Shown: positions 1-9,141, counted from the stretch's first letter. The stretch: 64,000 nucleotides of DNA from Streptomyces morookaense (GCF_013030945.1 NZ_JABBXF010000035.1:62001-126000); one strand, 5' to 3'. Numbers and translations: made by a program. The notes: generated by a model not told the origin, from the letters alone.

Positions 1-2
1 GC

Positions 3-497
3 CTGGACGCCGGGCGGCCGTCGCCGTACCTGGCTGCCCGGCTGGACGCGGCGGTCTCGCTGTACCGGGCGGGCAAGGTGCGGGTGGTCCTGGTGACGGG
101 CGACAACGGGCGCGTGGAGTACGACGAGCCGGATGCGATGCGCCGCTATCTGACGGAGCGCGGGATTCCGGCAGGGCGGGTGGTCGCCGACTACGCGGGC
201 TTCGACACATGGGACTCCTGTGCGCGGGCGCGGCGGGTGTTCGGCGTGAAGCGGGCGGTGCTGGTGAGTCAGGAGTTCCACATCCGGCGGGCGGTGGCGC
301 TGTGCCGGGCGGCGGGGATCGACTCGTACGGGGTCGGGGTGTCGAACGCGCACGACGTGACCTGGTACGCGGGCGGGGCCCGGGAGGTCTTCGCGGCGGG
401 CAAGGCCGTCGTCAACGCGGTGGTGCGGCCGGACCCGATGTTCCTGGGTCCGCACGAGGGGGGCGTGGACCGGGCTTTGGCGGCCGGCGCCCCGTAA
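3..497 (+). CDS. SanA/YdcF-family (DUF218) protein, 5' partial
   Basis: The reading frame is open from the window edge, so the true start lies upstream. The visible 164 residues contain the DUF218 core: the strand VVLVTGDNG, the DAMRRYLTERGIPAGRV helix (a substrate-binding pattern of the SanA/YdcF fold), DTWDSCARARRVF and the conserved VSQEFHIRRA segment. SanA-type proteins are envelope-associated and linked to vancomycin sensitivity in enterobacteria; their biochemical reaction is unsettled. The N-terminal membrane anchor expected of the family would be outside the window. The last codons (Ala-Pro-stop) lie inside a dispersed palindromic repeat, so the C-terminus is repeat-derived. Confidence 0.85.
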   Translation: MDAGRPSPYLAARLDAAVSLYRAGKVRVVLVTGDNGRVEYDEPDAMRRYLTERGIPAGRVVADYAGFDTWDSCARARRVFGVKRAVLVSQEFHIRRAVALCRAAGIDSYGVGVSNAHDVTWYAGGAREVFAAGKAVVNAVVRPDPMFLGPHEGGVDRALAAGAP

Positions 498-747
498 GGG
501 GGCGGCGCCCTGTCAGGGGCACTGGGGATACCCCCAGCGGTAGCTGGGGGAGGAACTGCGCGAGCAACCACGACGCGCCTGCAGGCGAAGTACCCGGGGC
601 TTCGCCCCGGACCCCTGGGGTGGTGCGTCCGGCTGCAGGCCGGTGGGGGCTTGTCGCGCAGTTCCCCGCGCCCCTTCGGGGCGCATGGTCGCGCCCACGC
701 GGCGGAGCCGCATATCGACACAGCCCCGCGCCCCTTACGGGGCGCCG
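486..747. repeat. Dispersed palindromic intergenic repeat, copy A
   Basis: This fills the gap between two convergent genes. It starts with a CCCCGTAAGGGG core, has a short hairpin (TACCCCCAGC / GCTGGGGG), then an arm containing GAACTGCGCGAGCAACCACG and, about 90 bases on, the facing arm GTCGCGCAGTTCCCCGCGCC, and ends with CCCCTTACGGGG. The arms could form one long stem. Sister copies are at 5592, 33152 and 54356, with short core-only versions at 9207, 17819, 40871 and 61173. A role as bidirectional terminator is inferred from position. Confidence 0.85.
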
Positions 748-775
748 CAGTTACCGCATAGCGCGAGGGCACCGG

Positions 776-1729
776 CTACCGCTTCGGTTCCCGGTCGTTG
801 ATCGCGTCGAGGTACAGCTTGAAGATCTCGTCGTCGTCGACCGGGCTGTACGACACCCGCGCACTGTCGTCCCCGTCAGGGCCGCCGCCGTTGAGGCCGC
901 CCAGGACGCCCACCAGGTCGCCGGTCTTGGACTTCTCGTTGAAGTGGATGAGCCACGGGCTGCCGGACGTGCCGGAGTAGAAGCCGTCGCACCGCATGCG
1001 CAGCTGCTTGTGGCCGTCCAGGCGTTCGGTCATCGCCGTGCAGCGGATCGCCTGGTCCGCCGGGTCGTCGTCGACGTCGGGGTAGCCGATGACCGTCACC
1101 CGGTTGGTGTACCCGGGCGTCCGCACCAGCCGGTTCGCGCCCGTCACCCGCTCGATCTGCCTGCCGCGGGAGTCCGGCTTGAGCGTCGCGAACGCGAAGT
1201 CGAGGTCGGAGCCGTCCCCGTAGTCGTCGCGGCGCGGGTCGGTGAAGGTGCGGTCGACGGCCCAGACGCCGTACGGCTGCTGGCTCGCGCCCTGCTGGTA
1301 GTCGGGGACGAAGGCGGCCGCGTCGCCGAACGAGCAGTGGCCCGCGGTCACGATGAGGTTGCCCTTCGGGCTGTGCACCACGCTCGCCGTGCAGTGATGG
1401 TTCTTCATGTCCTCGCCGACGTAGAAGATGACGCCCACCGTCGGCACCCCGGCGAAGTGCCGTGCGCTGCCGGTGATCTTCTGTGCCTCGCTCTTGGCGT
1501 CGGGGTCGGCATCGGCGTTCTCGGGGTCCTGGGGGTCCGTGGAGGACGTCATCCGGGTCGGTCCCCAGAAGCGCCGGGCCTCCTCGCTGGACCAGCTGCC
1601 GTCCCGGCCGTGGCCGCCGGCCCCCTTGGGGACGACGGCGGCGAGGGTGACGACATAGAGCCCCGCGAGCACGGCCCGGACCCACCGGGCCCGGCTCCAC
1701 CAGGAGAAACGCACGGGCACCCCCACCAC
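776..1729 (-). CDS. Secreted trypsin-like serine protease
   Basis: The 317-residue protein has an N-terminal hydrophobic segment (about residues 17-35, WVRAVLAGLYVVTLAAVVP) after a basic start, typical of a signal peptide or anchor. The chymotrypsin-fold triad is visible: His in VTAGHC, Asp in SDLDFAFATL, and Ser in YSGTSGSPW. Asp- and Glu-rich residues 60-85 may form a propeptide or linker. The family cleaves peptide bonds outside the cell; the substrate is unknown. It stands alone, convergent with the SanA-like gene, with about 280 bases upstream before a divergent SDR gene. Assignment to trypsin-like peptidases is firm, specificity is not. Confidence 0.9.
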   Translation of the reverse strand: MVGVPVRFSWWSRARWVRAVLAGLYVVTLAAVVPKGAGGHGRDGSWSSEEARRFWGPTRMTSSTDPQDPENADADPDAKSEAQKITGSARHFAGVPTVGVIFYVGEDMKNHHCTASVVHSPKGNLIVTAGHCSFGDAAAFVPDYQQGASQQPYGVWAVDRTFTDPRRDDYGDGSDLDFAFATLKPDSRGRQIERVTGANRLVRTPGYTNRVTVIGYPDVDDDPADQAIRCTAMTERLDGHKQLRMRCDGFYSGTSGSPWLIHFNEKSKTGDLVGVLGGLNGGGPDGDDSARVSYSPVDDDEIFKLYLDAINDREPKR

Positions 1730-2012
1730 GTCAGGAAGGTAGTCGACAGGCTAACCGCAACGGCCGGGATCCTGCGCACGCCAGGCTGTTTTCCGCACAG
1801 TCCGATGACACGCGTTCCGCTGCGGGACAGCCGGTGGACGCCTCGCGGACCCCGGCCGATGCGGCAGCACCGGATGCCGCCACATGGCTCACCGGCACCC
1901 TTCCCCGCCCCGTCGATGCCCAAGCGCACGCCCCCGGCGCGAAAGGCCTGCAGGGCGCCCCTCGGCCGTCTAGGCTGTCCGTTCCGGACGGATCCGCAGA
2001 GGAGCGCACCGC

Positions 2013-2930
2013 ATGAACGGCTGGACCGCGAGCGACATCCCCGACCAGAGCGGGCGCACCGCGGTGGTGACCGGTGCCAACAGCGGTCTCGGTCTGGTGA
2101 CCGCCCGCGAACTCGCCCGGCACGGCGCGCGCGTGGTACTGGCCTGCCGGGACGCGACGCGCGGCGAGGCCGCCTTGGAACTGCTCCGGTCCCAGGTGCC
2201 GGACGCCGATGTCGAGTTGGGCCGGCTGGACCTCGCGGACCTCTCCTCCGTACGGGCCTTCGCGGACGGACTGGCGGACGAGCGGATCGACCTGCTCGTC
2301 AACAACGCCGGTGTGATGGCCCTGCCGCAGTGCAAGACCGTCGACGGCTTCGAGATGCAGTTCGGCACCAACCACCTCGGCCACTTCGCCCTGACCTGCC
2401 TGCTGCTCCCCCGGCTCCGGGCCGCCGGGCCGGGGGCGCGGGTGGTGACCGTCTCCAGCGGGCTGCACTTCCTGGGCAACGTCGACCCCCGCGACCTGAA
2501 CATGGAGCGGCGCTACCGCCGTTGGATCGCGTACGGCCGCTCCAAGAGCGCCAACCTGCTGTTCGTGCACGAGCTGGCGCGACGGCTCGCCGCCGAGGGC
2601 TCGCCGGTCGTCGCGGCCGCCGCGCACCCCGGCTACGCGGCCACCAACCTGCAGACGGCGGGGCCGCGCATGGAGGAACGGGCCTGGGCGGAACGCGCCG
2701 TCGAGTTCGCGAACCGGCTGGTCGCGCAGAGCGCGGAGGACGGGGCACTGCCGACGCTGTACGCGGCGACGGCGCCGGGTGTCCTGCCGGACGAGTTCAT
2801 CGGACCGCGGGTGCAGCTCTGGCGGGGGGCGCCTGTGCGGTCGATACGGGCGCGCTGGACGCTGTCCGATGTTGCGGCGCGAGGTCTGTGGGAGGCCTCG
2901 GAGAAGCTGACGGGGGTCACGTACGGGTAG
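2013..2930 (+). CDS. Short-chain dehydrogenase/reductase (SDR)
   Basis: The 305-residue cytoplasmic oxidoreductase has the glycine-rich cofactor motif TGANSGLGL near residue 20, the NNAG motif (LLVNNAGVM), a catalytic Ser in VTVSSGLHF and the catalytic YGRSK pair. An Arg after the second strand (ACRD) favours NADP(H). The layout resembles retinol-dehydrogenase/WWOX-like SDRs, which are usually about 300 residues. The ATG is preceded by AGAGGAGCGC at good spacing. The preceding 283 bases (1730-2012) hold no convincing gene. The substrate cannot be deduced. Confidence 0.9.
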   Translation: MNGWTASDIPDQSGRTAVVTGANSGLGLVTARELARHGARVVLACRDATRGEAALELLRSQVPDADVELGRLDLADLSSVRAFADGLADERIDLLVNNAGVMALPQCKTVDGFEMQFGTNHLGHFALTCLLLPRLRAAGPGARVVTVSSGLHFLGNVDPRDLNMERRYRRWIAYGRSKSANLLFVHELARRLAAEGSPVVAAAAHPGYAATNLQTAGPRMEERAWAERAVEFANRLVAQSAEDGALPTLYAATAPGVLPDEFIGPRVQLWRGAPVRSIRARWTLSDVAARGLWEASEKLTGVTYG

Positions 2931-2968
2931 CGACCCGAAAGGGGCGCGAGGACCGCGAAGACACAGCC

Positions 2969-3535
2969 TCAGTCCAGCCCCGCCGACCTGAGCAGCGCCC
3001 GTGCGCCCTCGCCGTCCACGCGTTCCGCCACGTCCGTCAACGGAGTTGCCCCCCGCAACAACCCCCGCTCGCGCGCCCTGCGCGCCCCCGTGTCCAGGCG
3101 GTGCCACAGGAGCGGGTTCGCCGCGAGGATCCTCGGGTCCACCTCCACCCGGCCGCCGATCACGTCGCGTAACACCAGTCGCGGGGCGACCCCGTCCGCG
3201 CGGCGGACCTGCGTCAGCAGGTCGGTCCGTACGCGGTGTTCGCGCAGCAGCCCGCGGGCGGCCAGCCAGTCGTCGCCCGCGGTGATGCGCGCCGGGCGCA
3301 GGACGGCGACGAGGGTGCCGGCGAGCGCGGCCCAGCAGCAGCCGCGGGGCCAGTCCAGGCTGCCGCGGGCGAGGTCGGCGACGACGAGGACGGTGCCCAG
3401 GCCCAGCCCGAACCACCAGGCGGCGCGGGCCTCGCGGCGCCAGCCGCGGTCGTGGGCCGGCGCGGCGGCACCCGGCGACCGGTGGCCGTGGCCGTGACGC
3501 GCCTGCAGTCGCAGCAGCATTGCTCGCCGTCCCAT
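2969..3535 (-). CDS. Hypothetical two-segment membrane protein with a TTA codon
   Basis: No family is recognised. The 188-residue product has a His/Arg-rich start, two hydrophobic segments (about residues 40-60, and 65-83 containing CCWAALAGTLVAVL), then a soluble domain of about 100 residues rich in beta-type sequence (LVLRDVIGGRVEVDPRILAANP), suggesting a PH-like membrane-associated module. Codon 122 is TTA (bases 3170-3172), the rarest codon in such genomes and dependent on the bldA tRNA, so expression may be tied to development. It is convergent with the SDR gene and divergent from the APC permease. Confidence 0.7.
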   Translation of the reverse strand: MGRRAMLLRLQARHGHGHRSPGAAAPAHDRGWRREARAAWWFGLGLGTVLVVADLARGSLDWPRGCCWAALAGTLVAVLRPARITAGDDWLAARGLLREHRVRTDLLTQVRRADGVAPRLVLRDVIGGRVEVDPRILAANPLLWHRLDTGARRARERGLLRGATPLTDVAERVDGEGARALLRSAGLD

Positions 3536-3758
3536 GGCCGTGACCGTAGGGCCGAACGCCGCCCCCAGCGCCGGAGATTGACGGAAAACTTACGGTACGT
3601 CGCCGAATCCTGACGCTCCGCTTACGGCCGCACGGCGCCCGACGTCAAGATCACGTGAAGATCGCGCCGTCCCACGACAAGACCCCGCCAAGGCCGGGCG
3701 CGCCCCCCGGAACGCGGCCGCACGCTGGGCGTTCCACGTCACGGAGGTACGACAAGAC

Positions 3759-5591
3759 ATGTCCATGCTGGCCAAAACGGACGGACGCCCCGCCGAACCG
3801 CCGGATACCGGCGCGGGCGCCGCTGCCGAGGACCGGCACCGGCTCACCGCCACCCAGGGCCTCGCGGCCCTGTCCCTCGACGCCATGGCGTCGGTGGCCT
3901 ACGGTCCCGAATCGATCGTCCTGGTGCTGGCCGCCGCCGGCGCGCACGGCCTCGGCTTCACCCTGCCGGTCACCCTCGCGATCGCCGCCCTGCTGACCGT
4001 GCTCGTCGCCTCCTACCGCCAGGTCATCGCCGCCTTCCCGGACGGCGGCGGCTCGTACGCGGTCGCCAAGCGGCATCTGGGCCGCCGCACCAGCCTGGTC
4101 ACCGCGGCCTCCCTGATCCTGGACTACGTGCTCAACGTGGCCGTCTCCGTGACGGCCGGCGTCGCCGCCCTGACGTCCGCCTTCCCGTCCCTCTACGGCG
4201 ACCGGGTGTGGCTCTGCCTCGGCGTGCTCGTCGTCGTCACGGCCGTCAACCTGCGCGGCATCGTGGAGTCGGCGAAGGCCTTCATCGTGCCGACCGCCGT
4301 CTTCGTCGGCTCGATCCTGCTGATGATCGTCATGGGCCTCCTCCGCAGCGCCCCCGCCAGCACCACGGCCGCGCACGGCCATGCGTCGGCGCTCGCCGGC
4401 AACGCCACCGCGGTCGGCGCCCTGCTGCTCCTGAAGGCGTTCGCCGCCGGCTGCTCCGCCCTCACCGGCGTCGAGGCCGTCGCCAACGCCGTCCCGTCCT
4501 TCCGCGCCCCGCGCGCCAGGCGCGCGCAGCGCACGGAGGTGGCGCTCGGCGCCCTGCTCGGCATCATGCTCATCGGCCTGTCGGTCCTCATCGGCCGCTT
4601 CCACCTGCAGCCGGTCGAGGGCGTCACCGTCCTGGCCCAGCTCGCGGACGCCTCGCTCGGCCACAACTGGGCGTTCTACGTGGTGCAGTTCGCGACGATG
4701 ATCCTGCTCGCGCTCGCCGCGAACACCTCCTTCGGCGGGCTGCCGGTGCTGATGGCGCTGCTGGCCCGCGACAACTACCTGCCGCACGTCTTCGGCCTCA
4801 AGGCCGACCGCCAGGTCCACCGGCACGGCGTGCTCGCCCTGGCCGCCGTCTCCGCGGTGCTGCTGATCTTCTCCGGCGGCGACGTCAACACGCTCGTACC
4901 GCTCTTCTCGATCGGCGTGTTCGTCGGCTTCACCATCTGCCAGGTCGGCATGGTCCGCCACTGGCGGCAGGAACGTTCGGCCGGCTGGCTCGGCAAGGCG
5001 CTCCTCAACGGCTTCGGCGCCGTGCTCACCGGTGTGTCGGCGGTCGTCGTCACCGCGACCAAGTTCACCGAGGGCGCCTGGCTGATCGTGCTGGCGCTGC
5101 CGGTGCTGGTACTGGCCTTCGAGGCCGTGCACCGGGCGTACGGCCGGATCGGCGAGCGTCTGGAACTGGGCCGGGTGCCCGAACCGCCGCGCCGCTGCCA
5201 CTCGGTGGTCGTCGTGCCGGTGTCGTCGCTCTCGCGCCTGACGAGCAAGGCGCTGACCGCCGCGGTCTCGCTCGGCGACGAGGTCGTGGCCGTGACGGTC
5301 GCGCACCCCGACGCGGAGTCGCTGCGGCGCGACTGGGAGCTGTGGAACCCCGGCGTGAGCCTGGTCGAACTGCCCGCCCAGGCGGGCTCGTTGGGCCGCC
5401 CGATCGTGCGGTATGTGCGCGACCTGTCGGAGCGGCACCCGGACAACCGGGTGACGGTCCTGATCCCGGAGGTCGAGCCGGCCCACGTCTGGCAGCGCCT
5501 GCTGCAGAACCAGCGGGGCACGGTGGTGGCGCACGCGGTGCGCCGGGACACGGATGCGGTGATCTGCCGCTTGCGGTTCCGGATCACCTGA
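3759..5591 (+). CDS. APC-superfamily permease, KimA/YdaO-like
   Basis: The 610-residue inner-membrane transporter has about 12 hydrophobic segments over residues 25-480 and a soluble C-terminal domain (about 480-610) beginning HSVVVVPVSSLSRLT. That architecture and length match the KimA-type branch of the APC superfamily (Bacillus KimA, a proton-coupled potassium importer, about 607 residues) better than ordinary amino-acid permeases of about 450-500. The signature SVAYGPESIVLVL after a short N-terminus is typical of that branch. Potassium is therefore a likely substrate, but amino acids cannot be excluded. The start is preceded by ACGGAGGT. The stop is followed directly by a dispersed palindromic repeat. 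Confidence 0.85.
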   Translation: MSMLAKTDGRPAEPPDTGAGAAAEDRHRLTATQGLAALSLDAMASVAYGPESIVLVLAAAGAHGLGFTLPVTLAIAALLTVLVASYRQVIAAFPDGGGSYAVAKRHLGRRTSLVTAASLILDYVLNVAVSVTAGVAALTSAFPSLYGDRVWLCLGVLVVVTAVNLRGIVESAKAFIVPTAVFVGSILLMIVMGLLRSAPASTTAAHGHASALAGNATAVGALLLLKAFAAGCSALTGVEAVANAVPSFRAPRARRAQRTEVALGALLGIMLIGLSVLIGRFHLQPVEGVTVLAQLADASLGHNWAFYVVQFATMILLALAANTSFGGLPVLMALLARDNYLPHVFGLKADRQVHRHGVLALAAVSAVLLIFSGGDVNTLVPLFSIGVFVGFTICQVGMVRHWRQERSAGWLGKALLNGFGAVLTGVSAVVVTATKFTEGAWLIVLALPVLVLAFEAVHRAYGRIGERLELGRVPEPPRRCHSVVVVPVSSLSRLTSKALTAAVSLGDEVVAVTVAHPDAESLRRDWELWNPGVSLVELPAQAGSLGRPIVRYVRDLSERHPDNRVTVLIPEVEPAHVWQRLLQNQRGTVVAHAVRRDTDAVICRLRFRIT

Positions 5592-5803
5592 GCGCCCCGA
5601 AGGGGCGCGCCCCGTAAGGGGCGCTGGGGGTACCCCCAGCGGTAGCTGGGGGAGGAACTGCGCGACCAGCCCCCACCGGCCCGCAGCCGACACACAACGC
5701 CCCAGGGGGTCCGGGGCACAGCCCCGAGAACGTCACCTGCGGGCGCGTCGTGGCTGGTCGCGCAGTTCCCCGCGCCCCTTCGGGGCGCCGGCCTCACGGG
5801 GCG
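5592..5803. repeat. Dispersed palindromic intergenic repeat, copy B
   Basis: This occupies the whole gap between a convergent permease and glycosyltransferase. It contains two tandem core hairpins (CCCCGAAGGGG and CCCCGTAAGGGG), the TACCCCCAGC/GCTGGGGG hairpin, and then two facing arms GGAACTGCGCGACCAGCC and GGCTGGTCGCGCAGTTCC that are perfect reverse complements, separated by about 95 bases. It ends with CCCCTTCGGGG. It is the clearest full-length copy in the window. Confidence 0.9.
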
Positions 5804-7744
5804 CTAGCCCAACCGCCCCCGTAGCGCCTTCCACAAGTCCACCCGGCCGACCCGCAGGGTCAACGCCTCCCGCCCCGCAAGCGGTTTCGCGTACCACGGC
5901 AAGCCGCGCCGCCGCCAGCGCGCGGTACCGAGCCCCGGCTGCCGCGGTACGGGAATCGTCCACTCACCGTCCCCCGCGGCCAACCGCACGGTGACCCGCC
6001 ACTCCCCCGCCCCCGCGAGCGGCAGCAGCGCCCTGTCCCCGTCCACCGGTACCGTGAGCTCCGCGCCGTCCGGGCCCTCGGCCCGGACGGTCAGCGCGCC
6101 GGCCGGCCAACCGGCCAGCGTACAGCGGACGTTCACGGCCAGGGTGGCCGGCCCGGCGGCGGCCGCCCAGGCAACTCCCGTCACCGCCAGGTGCGGTGGC
6201 ACCCGGTGCCGCGTCTCCCCCACGTCCAGCGTGAGGTTCCCGTACGGCTTCGTCGTATAGAGGGCAACCGCCGTGCCCTGCGCGGTCACCACCGTCGTCG
6301 TCCTCGTCGTCACGGAATCCGCCCGCCGGCTGCCCAGGCGGGCCTCCTTGGTGATGCCGGCCGCGTTCACCGCCAGGACCGGGTCCCACAGGCCCGCCGG
6401 CAGGGACGCGCCGTCGACCGTGACATCGAAGGCGCCGTCCGTCCCGTGCACCGGGAAGCGGCGTTCGTCCCCGGTCCCGCGCCGGCGCAGGATCAGGACG
6501 GCCGTCGTCCCGGCGGCGGGTATGCGGTCGACGGAGGCGTGACCGGTCAGGCGCAGCCCGCCCAGTCCGAGGGCCGCGGACGTGACCTCGTGGCGGACGC
6601 GCAGTTCCGAGGTGATGTCGTAGCAGTCGTCGGGGATGTTCAGGGTGGAGTCGCGGAAGTAGGGGTAACGGGCGTACGCGTGCCCGTCCTCGACCAGGAG
6701 ACCCTCTTCCGCCTCCCCTCCGTCCGCAGCGGCCACGGTCGTTATGCCGTAGCTCGCCGCCCCGCGGTCCAGCTCCCACCGGACCAGCGTCAACAGCTCG
6801 TCGAGCAGGCCCTGTCGGATCAGGTGGCAGCGCAGCCGCACCACCGCCGGCAGGCGGGCCGCCAGCCCTTCCCCGTAGTACGGCGCGATCAGTTCGCCCA
6901 GCTCGGCCAGCAGCTTCGCCTGGACGTCGCGGTGCGGCTCGCGGCACCACTGCAGTACGGCGTCGCGCAGCTCCACGGCGAAGTGCCGGTGCAGCAGCGT
7001 GTCCCGCCGGGGGCCCGGCTCCACGTGGTCCGCGACGAGCTCGGCCATCCGCCGGAAGAGATCCATCCGCATCCGGGTGCCGTGCGGCTGCGCCGTGATG
7101 TTGTTGCCGTCCTCGCGCGCGACCCAGTACAGGCAGTCGTGGTCGGCCACGACCGAGATCGCGGCGGCCTCCAGGTAGGCCGTGGCGGTGAACGGCTGGT
7201 CCTCGCCTATGGACAGGCCGGTGTCGAAGCGCAGCCCGAGCCGCTCGACCAGCTCGCGCCGGAAGAGCTTCATGGGGTTGAGCGTCCAGTACACCCGCGA
7301 GGCGAAGACGTCCGTCTTCGGCTGGTTCCGGCCGAACATCGAGCGCGGGGCGCGGCGGCCGCCCTCCCCGACGATCCGGCCCAGGACGACGTCCGAGCCG
7401 TTCTCGTCGGCGGCGGCGACCATGCGCTCCAGCGCCTCGGGGCCGAGGTGGTCGTCCGCGTCGAGGAAGAACACATAGCGGCCCGTGGCCCGCTCCAGGC
7501 CCAGGTTGCGCGGGCCGGCGGGGCCGCCCGAGTTCGGCTGGTGGACCACCTGCATGCCGGGCGCGCCGGCCGCCAGGCGGTCCAGCTCCTCGCCCGTGCC
7601 GTCCGTCGAGCCGTCGTCGACGGCGATCAGTTCGATGCGGTCGGCACCCAGGCTCTGCCGCAGGACGGACGTGACGCTGCGGGTCACGTACGGCATGGCG
7701 TTGTAGGCGGCGACGATGACCGTGACATCCGGGCCGGAAGACAT
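5804..7744 (-). CDS. Family 2 glycosyltransferase with C-terminal beta domains (wall polymer type)
   Basis: The 646-residue protein has an N-terminal GT-A domain: VTVIVAAYNAMPYV at the start, the VDDGSTDGT nucleotide-sugar motif near residue 45, and the metal-binding FLDADDHL near residue 95. The remainder (about 330-640) is rich in beta strands and looks like the accessory immunoglobulin-like domains seen in TarS/TarP-type enzymes that decorate teichoic acids. No signal peptide is present, so it acts at the inner face of the membrane with UDP- or other nucleotide-sugars. Glycosylation of an anionic wall polymer is the likeliest role, by family analogy only. An ArsR-like regulator lies 81 bases upstream on the same strand. 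Confidence 0.85.
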   Translation of the reverse strand: MSSGPDVTVIVAAYNAMPYVTRSVTSVLRQSLGADRIELIAVDDGSTDGTGEELDRLAAGAPGMQVVHQPNSGGPAGPRNLGLERATGRYVFFLDADDHLGPEALERMVAAADENGSDVVLGRIVGEGGRRAPRSMFGRNQPKTDVFASRVYWTLNPMKLFRRELVERLGLRFDTGLSIGEDQPFTATAYLEAAAISVVADHDCLYWVAREDGNNITAQPHGTRMRMDLFRRMAELVADHVEPGPRRDTLLHRHFAVELRDAVLQWCREPHRDVQAKLLAELGELIAPYYGEGLAARLPAVVRLRCHLIRQGLLDELLTLVRWELDRGAASYGITTVAAADGGEAEEGLLVEDGHAYARYPYFRDSTLNIPDDCYDITSELRVRHEVTSAALGLGGLRLTGHASVDRIPAAGTTAVLILRRRGTGDERRFPVHGTDGAFDVTVDGASLPAGLWDPVLAVNAAGITKEARLGSRRADSVTTRTTTVVTAQGTAVALYTTKPYGNLTLDVGETRHRVPPHLAVTGVAWAAAAGPATLAVNVRCTLAGWPAGALTVRAEGPDGAELTVPVDGDRALLPLAGAGEWRVTVRLAAGDGEWTIPVPRQPGLGTARWRRRGLPWYAKPLAGREALTLRVGRVDLWKALRGRLG

Positions 7745-7825
7745 GGCGGCGCGTGCTCCGTTCCTGCAGTTCAGACGCGGTCAGCGTATACGAGGCCTCG
7801 AACCTGCGTTCTGACCTTGCCCGGG

Positions 7826-8854
7826 CTACAGGGTGGCCTGGGTGGAACGTTCCGCCAGCGGCGTCCGCCCCCGCGAGGGCTGCGGCGGGCGGTGGCCGCC
7901 GCGCAGTAACGCAGCACCGAGCGGGGTCAGCGTGTGCAGCACGGCGCTCCCGTGCCGAAGGGTCAGCACGAGCCCGGCCTCGCGCAGCACCCCGGCGTGC
8001 TGGCTGGCCGAGGCCGCCGACACCCCCACCCTCCGGGCCAGTTCGCTCGTCGTGCAGCCGCCCCCGATCGACCCCAGGACCGCGGACCGGGTGTGGCCGA
8101 CCAGCTTGCCCAGCGAGCGCGGCGGGGTCTGCACGCACGACGACGGCTCCGACATGTGCCGGGCGGGATAGACCAGAACGGGCGTGAGGTCCGGGTTCTG
8201 CAGGGCGACGGGGGTGCGCCGGCAGAAGAACGACGGGACCAGCAGCAGCCCGCGGCCGTTGAGGTACAGGTCGCGGTCGACCGGGTAGTCGGCCTCCAGG
8301 ACCGGCGCCCGCCAGCGCATCGTGGGCGGCAGCGAGGAGAGCAGCGCATCCGCCCCGCCGTCCAGCAGCGCCCGGCCGCGCACGGCCCGGTCGGCCTCTA
8401 TCCGGGCCTGGATGTGCGCCCAGTAGGGGGCGATGGCGGCCTCGTGATAGGTGTGCAGCGCGCCGATCAGCTTGCCGAACGCGCGGGCGTCGCCCTCGCC
8501 GAGCGATCGTATCCAAGCGGGCAGCGTGCGCACCGTGGACAGCCGGGACAGCTCCTCGTGGACCCGCTCGGCCGGGGTGGCCCGCAGGGCGGCGACGCCG
8601 GACTCCAGTCCGTCCAGTCCTTCTGGTGGTGTCAGGAAGTCCGGGAAATAACCCCGGGACGGAACCAGCGGGGCCAGGAGCCGCGTTTCACCATTCAACC
8701 GAGCGCGGGTTTCCGAGCGCCAATCGCCGTAGATCGATTCGCCTTGCTTGTCCCTGAGGCGGTGCAGGCTCAGAACGGTTTCCCAGAGTACGTCCGGGTC
8801 TCCGGCCAGGCGCAACCGGGCCAGATCGAGTCCAGTGAAATGGACACGCAGCAC
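7826..8854 (-). CDS. ArsR-type winged-helix regulator with N-terminal DUF5937-like domain
   Basis: The start is placed at GTG 8854 because homologous proteins begin LRVHFTG-like and a GGGGG stretch precedes it; a longer frame from GTG 8908 is possible. Residues 1-225 form the helical domain common to this actinobacterial regulator class. Residues 230-330 form the winged helix, with the ArsR-like recognition region TTSELARRVGVSAASASQHAGVLREAGLV visible in part as SELARRVGVSAAS. No cysteine metal site is evident. Codon 316 is TTA (bases 7907-7909), implying possible bldA dependence. It may control the glycosyltransferase just downstream. Confidence 0.8.
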   Translation of the reverse strand: MLRVHFTGLDLARLRLAGDPDVLWETVLSLHRLRDKQGESIYGDWRSETRARLNGETRLLAPLVPSRGYFPDFLTPPEGLDGLESGVAALRATPAERVHEELSRLSTVRTLPAWIRSLGEGDARAFGKLIGALHTYHEAAIAPYWAHIQARIEADRAVRGRALLDGGADALLSSLPPTMRWRAPVLEADYPVDRDLYLNGRGLLLVPSFFCRRTPVALQNPDLTPVLVYPARHMSEPSSCVQTPPRSLGKLVGHTRSAVLGSIGGGCTTSELARRVGVSAASASQHAGVLREAGLVLTLRHGSAVLHTLTPLGAALLRGGHRPPQPSRGRTPLAERSTQATL

Positions 8855-9058
8855 CAAACCCCCACATGAGACATCCGCAACCACCCCCCGCTCACTGAGT
8901 ATGCACACCGATACGAGCTGTTACCACGCCCTTTTGGCCACAGTTGAAAGGACTCGCGGCGAACATCGCACAAGCGAAATGCTATTCACGCACTCGGGGC
9001 CGCCCCCGCTCGTTCCCGTGGGGGGTGGCGAGCGAATAAGCGGCCGCTGAGTATGCGA

Positions 9059-9088
9059 GTTGCCGCCCGAGCCGATGCGGGCGGCAAC
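9059..9088 (-). terminator. Hairpin downstream of ppdK
   Basis: GTTGCCGCCCG and CGGGCGGCAAC form a perfect 11-bp stem with an 8-base loop. No U-tract follows, as is usual in Streptomyces terminators. Confidence 0.6.
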
Positions 9089-9111
9089 AACTCCCGGTGG
9101 GGGAGTAAAGA

Positions 9112-9141
9112 GGGGCGGCGCTCCCGCACGGGCGCCGCCCC
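9112..9141 (-). terminator. GC-rich terminator hairpin downstream of ppdK
   Basis: GGGGCGGCGC and GCGCCGCCCC pair perfectly over 10 bp with a 10-base loop, about 95 bases past the ppdK stop. It is likely the main transcription terminator of ppdK. Confidence 0.7.

Noticed and set aside
209..3172. Very long plus-strand open frame of almost 1000 codons
   Set aside because: It is a GC-bias shadow over the protease and SDR genes in other frames; its translation is Arg/Pro/Gly-rich without domain motifs. Similar long frames elsewhere were discarded for the same reason.
3536..3758. Possible ydaO-type (c-di-AMP) riboswitch before the KimA-like gene
   Set aside because: The region has no recognisable conserved core of that riboswitch; scattered short matches are not enough.
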